This document shows positions 6,212 to 8,117 of a stretch of DNA of 8,117 nt, piece after piece. Location of the stretch: assembly GCA_028278125.1 (NCBI GenBank), contig JANQEY010000135.1:1-8117 (forward strand), given 5' to 3'. Origin of the DNA: a bacterium (GTDB taxonomy: Bacteria > Electryoneota > Electryoneia > Electryoneales > Electryoneaceae). The translations under genes and the position numbers were made by a program. The stretch's first letter is position 1. Each line of letters starts with the position of its first letter. The notes under the pieces were generated by a model that saw nothing but the letters and a program-made list of their open reading frames with translations, was not told the DNA's origin and made no database searches.

Positions 6212-7293
6212 GATGCCGTCCTGTCGACCAGTGTTGCCGATACATGGAACTTGTCTTTGTTGGTTATATTGTTTTGTGTAACGGGCGATCGGAATTGTGC
6301 ATCCTGCAACAATCCGGAATTCTCAATCAGTTGAATAATCGATGTTGCCGTATCCGATTCACCATGCAACTGGACTTCGCCATTACGGATGATTAAGCGA
6401 TTGAGCCAGGTATCATCGGGCAATATCTTCGTGAGTTCTTCAAGAATCTCGATGGTATATACCCTGCTTTGTTGTTTTTCAGTCAGGAACTGATTGCGCA
6501 CCAGGATACTTTCTTTTTCATTAATGAGTGGTTGCACTTCTTTTGCCATGGCCCGGCTTCTGTCCAGCTCCTGTTCAAGATTCTCCAGTATCCCCTGTTG
6601 CTGAAAAACAGGTACATAGAGCGTGGCAAGAAACAGAACAAAAGTCGCAGCGAGTAGTACCTGTGTCTGCATGTCAATACGATGGTTATCCCGGCGTCTT
6701 TCCGAAACCGGTAACAAATCAATGTTATCCACCATGTCTCCATCTCTGGTAATGCAGACTTTTGTGATCTGCAGACGCAGGGAGCGGATTTCCCTGAGCA
6801 GGTTATCCACCCGCTCCCTGGGTATGACGAACAACTCCAGTTGAATTTTTTCCTGCTCATGATCATACGTTACCACCCTGCTGTCGTAATATACCTGCTC
6901 CGCAGAAAAGGGTGTTTGTCTGTCCATTTCAAAACCCAGAATCTCATGAAGGTTAGCTTCACTGGTGAGAGGCAGGGAAAGCTGTTTACTGAGTATTTCA
7001 TCGTGCGGGATGAGGGCAATAATTTCCGTATCATCAGATTTTTTATCCATGAGCCACTGTAACAGATCTGCTTTTTCCAGTTCATTATCCGGTTTTAACA
7101 CACGTTCTTCATCAGTTGTCCGGTTATCACTTTCATAAAAGCTGAAGCAGTAGTCGTCTGCCCGCTTGATAACGGTTATACGATCGGGGATGTGAATGAT
7201 TTTTCTACGCAAATCTTCCGGCAAAAGCAGTAATAATCCTTTCAGCCACCAGGCCAGAAAGCCATAAATTGCTTGTTTAAAAGAAGTCTGCAT
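6208..7293 (-). CDS. gspL: Type II secretion system protein GspL with PilN-like periplasmic domain
   Basis: GspL connects the secretion ATPase GspE to the inner-membrane platform. The 361-residue protein opens with a hydrophobic segment (FLAWWLKGLLLLLP, about 12-25) and then a cytoplasmic domain to about 205 with ALIPHDEILSKQLSLP and ILGFEMDRQTPFSAEQVYY, typical of the actin-like GspL/PilM fold. A transmembrane helix (about 211-229), a coiled coil (about 233-275) and a C-terminal ferredoxin-like region (about 276-355, with LTKILPDDTWLNRLIIRNGEVQLHGES) match the PilN family. The cytoplasmic part looks shorter than in classical GspL of about 400 residues. ATG 7293 is the only sensible start, but its Shine-Dalgarno is poor; gspK ends 58 bases upstream. 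It probably pairs with GspM, whose start overlaps its stop. Confidence 0.9.
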   Translation of the reverse strand: MQTSFKQAIYGFLAWWLKGLLLLLPEDLRRKIIHIPDRITVIKRADDYCFSFYESDNRTTDEERVLKPDNELEKADLLQWLMDKKSDDTEIIALIPHDEILSKQLSLPLTSEANLHEILGFEMDRQTPFSAEQVYYDSRVVTYDHEQEKIQLELFVIPRERVDNLLREIRSLRLQITKVCITRDGDMVDNIDLLPVSERRRDNHRIDMQTQVLLAATFVLFLATLYVPVFQQQGILENLEQELDRSRAMAKEVQPLINEKESILVRNQFLTEKQQSRVYTIEILEELTKILPDDTWLNRLIIRNGEVQLHGESDTATSIIQLIENSGLLQDAQFRSPVTQNNITNKDKFHVSATLVDRTAS

Positions 7294-7351
7294 TTAATTC
7301 AATTCTATTACTGATCCATAGATTATGGAAACCGATAATATCAGAACTTTC

Positions 7352-8117
7352 CTACAATTCCTCCCAGGACAGGATGATATAAGGACGATTGGCATTTCGA
7401 GCGAGCATTAATACCACATCCAGTTTTATCCTGGTTTCTCCGGAGATACCCGTACTGCTGATGGTAAAAACCCTGTCTTTATTGTTTGTCACGAAGCGAT
7501 TATCCATACCGGGGAGAGAGCCGGGATTAAAGGGAGCGGTAAAATCACCGCGGCTGGAGAGGAACTCATCGACACTTTCTTCGTGTATGCCGGGGATAGC
7601 CAGCAGGGTTTGACGCTCTGCGAATAACGGGTTGAGCCCCGGTTGCTGGGTATAAATAGTCAGGGCGGGTGCCATATTTTTATACAGATCTTCCGTCATT
7701 CCCATTACCTGTCTTAATTCTTCGACGCTGTTAAACGGGCCGTCCTTTGCGCCGTAATCCAGGCCGGCCTGTTCGTAATCTTTATCTTCCGCGCCGGCCT
7801 TTCTGTTGAGATTGTCTCGATCACGCCAGTCGAGAATCGCATGCAGGATCTCAACAGCATTGATATCCGAATCATCTCTCAGTGAAGACTCAATCAGGCC
7901 ATGCAGAAGTTCAACACGAGCAGCATTCAGGTCGATTTTGCCGGCTTCATCACGGATGCTGACTTCAACGGGCTCGCCGTCGAGATCAAGGGTGCTCAAT
8001 GACCCGTCTGTCCCCCAGCGGCGTTCAAGCTGAGGCCGCAATAGTTCATTGACTGCCAGCCAGATACCTGCTTCTGCCAGAGCCCGTGCCTGTGACCCGT
8101 GCCATTGCTGCGCGGTT
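7352..8117 (-). CDS. gspK: Type II secretion system minor pseudopilin GspK (5' end cut by window edge)
   Basis: GspK caps the pseudopilus tip together with GspI and GspJ. The frame is open to the right edge and gives 254 residues. The first visible ones, including ARALAEAGIWLAVNEL, match the segment shortly after the prepilin helix, so roughly the first 40 residues with the leader peptide are off the window. Diagnostic parts are VSIRDEAGKIDLNAA, ILDWRDRDN, the short cysteine-free GAKDGPFNSVEELRQVMGM region, and the helix-hairpin-helix-like LLAIPGIHEESVDEFLSSRG, followed by a C-terminal beta domain ending SWEEL. In GspK structures acidic residues around DWRD-D and the following loop bind calcium. 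The TTG at 8041 is internal and is not the start, since the family homology continues upstream of it. gspL follows after 58 bases on the same strand. Confidence 0.93.
   Translation of the reverse strand, partial: TAQQWHGSQARALAEAGIWLAVNELLRPQLERRWGTDGSLSTLDLDGEPVEVSIRDEAGKIDLNAARVELLHGLIESSLRDDSDINAVEILHAILDWRDRDNLNRKAGAEDKDYEQAGLDYGAKDGPFNSVEELRQVMGMTEDLYKNMAPALTIYTQQPGLNPLFAERQTLLAIPGIHEESVDEFLSSRGDFTAPFNPGSLPGMDNRFVTNNKDRVFTISSTGISGETRIKLDVVLMLARNANRPYIILSWEEL

Noticed and set aside
7352..8041. GspK starting at TTG 8041
   Set aside because: The frame stays open to the window edge and the upstream residues (ARALAEAGIWLAVNEL) match the pseudopilin N-terminal region, so the gene is truncated by the window.

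Overview
The window looks like a gammaproteobacterial chromosome segment of moderate GC with AT-rich, repeat-laden gaps. This is judged from the genes: YajQ, a DUF3301 protein, an ApbE close to the enterobacterial type, and a type II secretion system (T2SS) of the variety in which the inner-membrane proteins resemble type IV pilus alignment proteins. I cannot name a genus from the sequence.

Layout. Positions 1-2185 hold three minus-strand genes, read right to left: apbE (FAD:protein FMN transferase), a small single-pass membrane protein of the DUF3301 family, and yajQ (nucleotide/c-di-GMP-binding protein, cut by the left edge). The gaps between them are packed with short inverted repeats. Positions 2456-4669 hold gspD, the T2SS outer-membrane secretin, on the plus strand, starting at a TTG with a good ribosome binding site and a plausible promoter. 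Positions 4938-8117 hold a minus-strand T2SS run, in reading order gspK (cut by the right edge), gspL, gspM and a GspC/PilP-like gene. The last three are joined by 4-base ATGA overlaps. gspD is therefore convergent with the rest of the secretion genes.

How the genes work together. GspK is a minor pseudopilin at the tip of the pseudopilus. GspL and GspM form the inner-membrane assembly platform. The GspC-like protein would reach across the periplasm to the N-terminal domains of GspD, and GspD is the outer-membrane pore. The order L-M-C, with D beside it, parallels pilM/N-pilO-pilP-pilQ of type IV pili. The ATPase, platform protein GspF and the other pseudopilins are not in the window and would be expected beyond the right edge.

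The least ordinary material is non-coding. At least five copies of a CCACRGAG-type motif and other 10-bp inverted repeats sit in the gaps between genes, one of them supplying the gspD ribosome binding site. A roughly 90-bp palindromic REP-like element is nested within an outer pair of these repeats upstream of the DUF3301 gene. The gspD unit is bracketed by oppositely oriented copies, which suggests, without proving it, that gspD was inverted relative to its operon. I found no defence system, CRISPR, tRNA, rRNA, transposase or clearly novel protein system.
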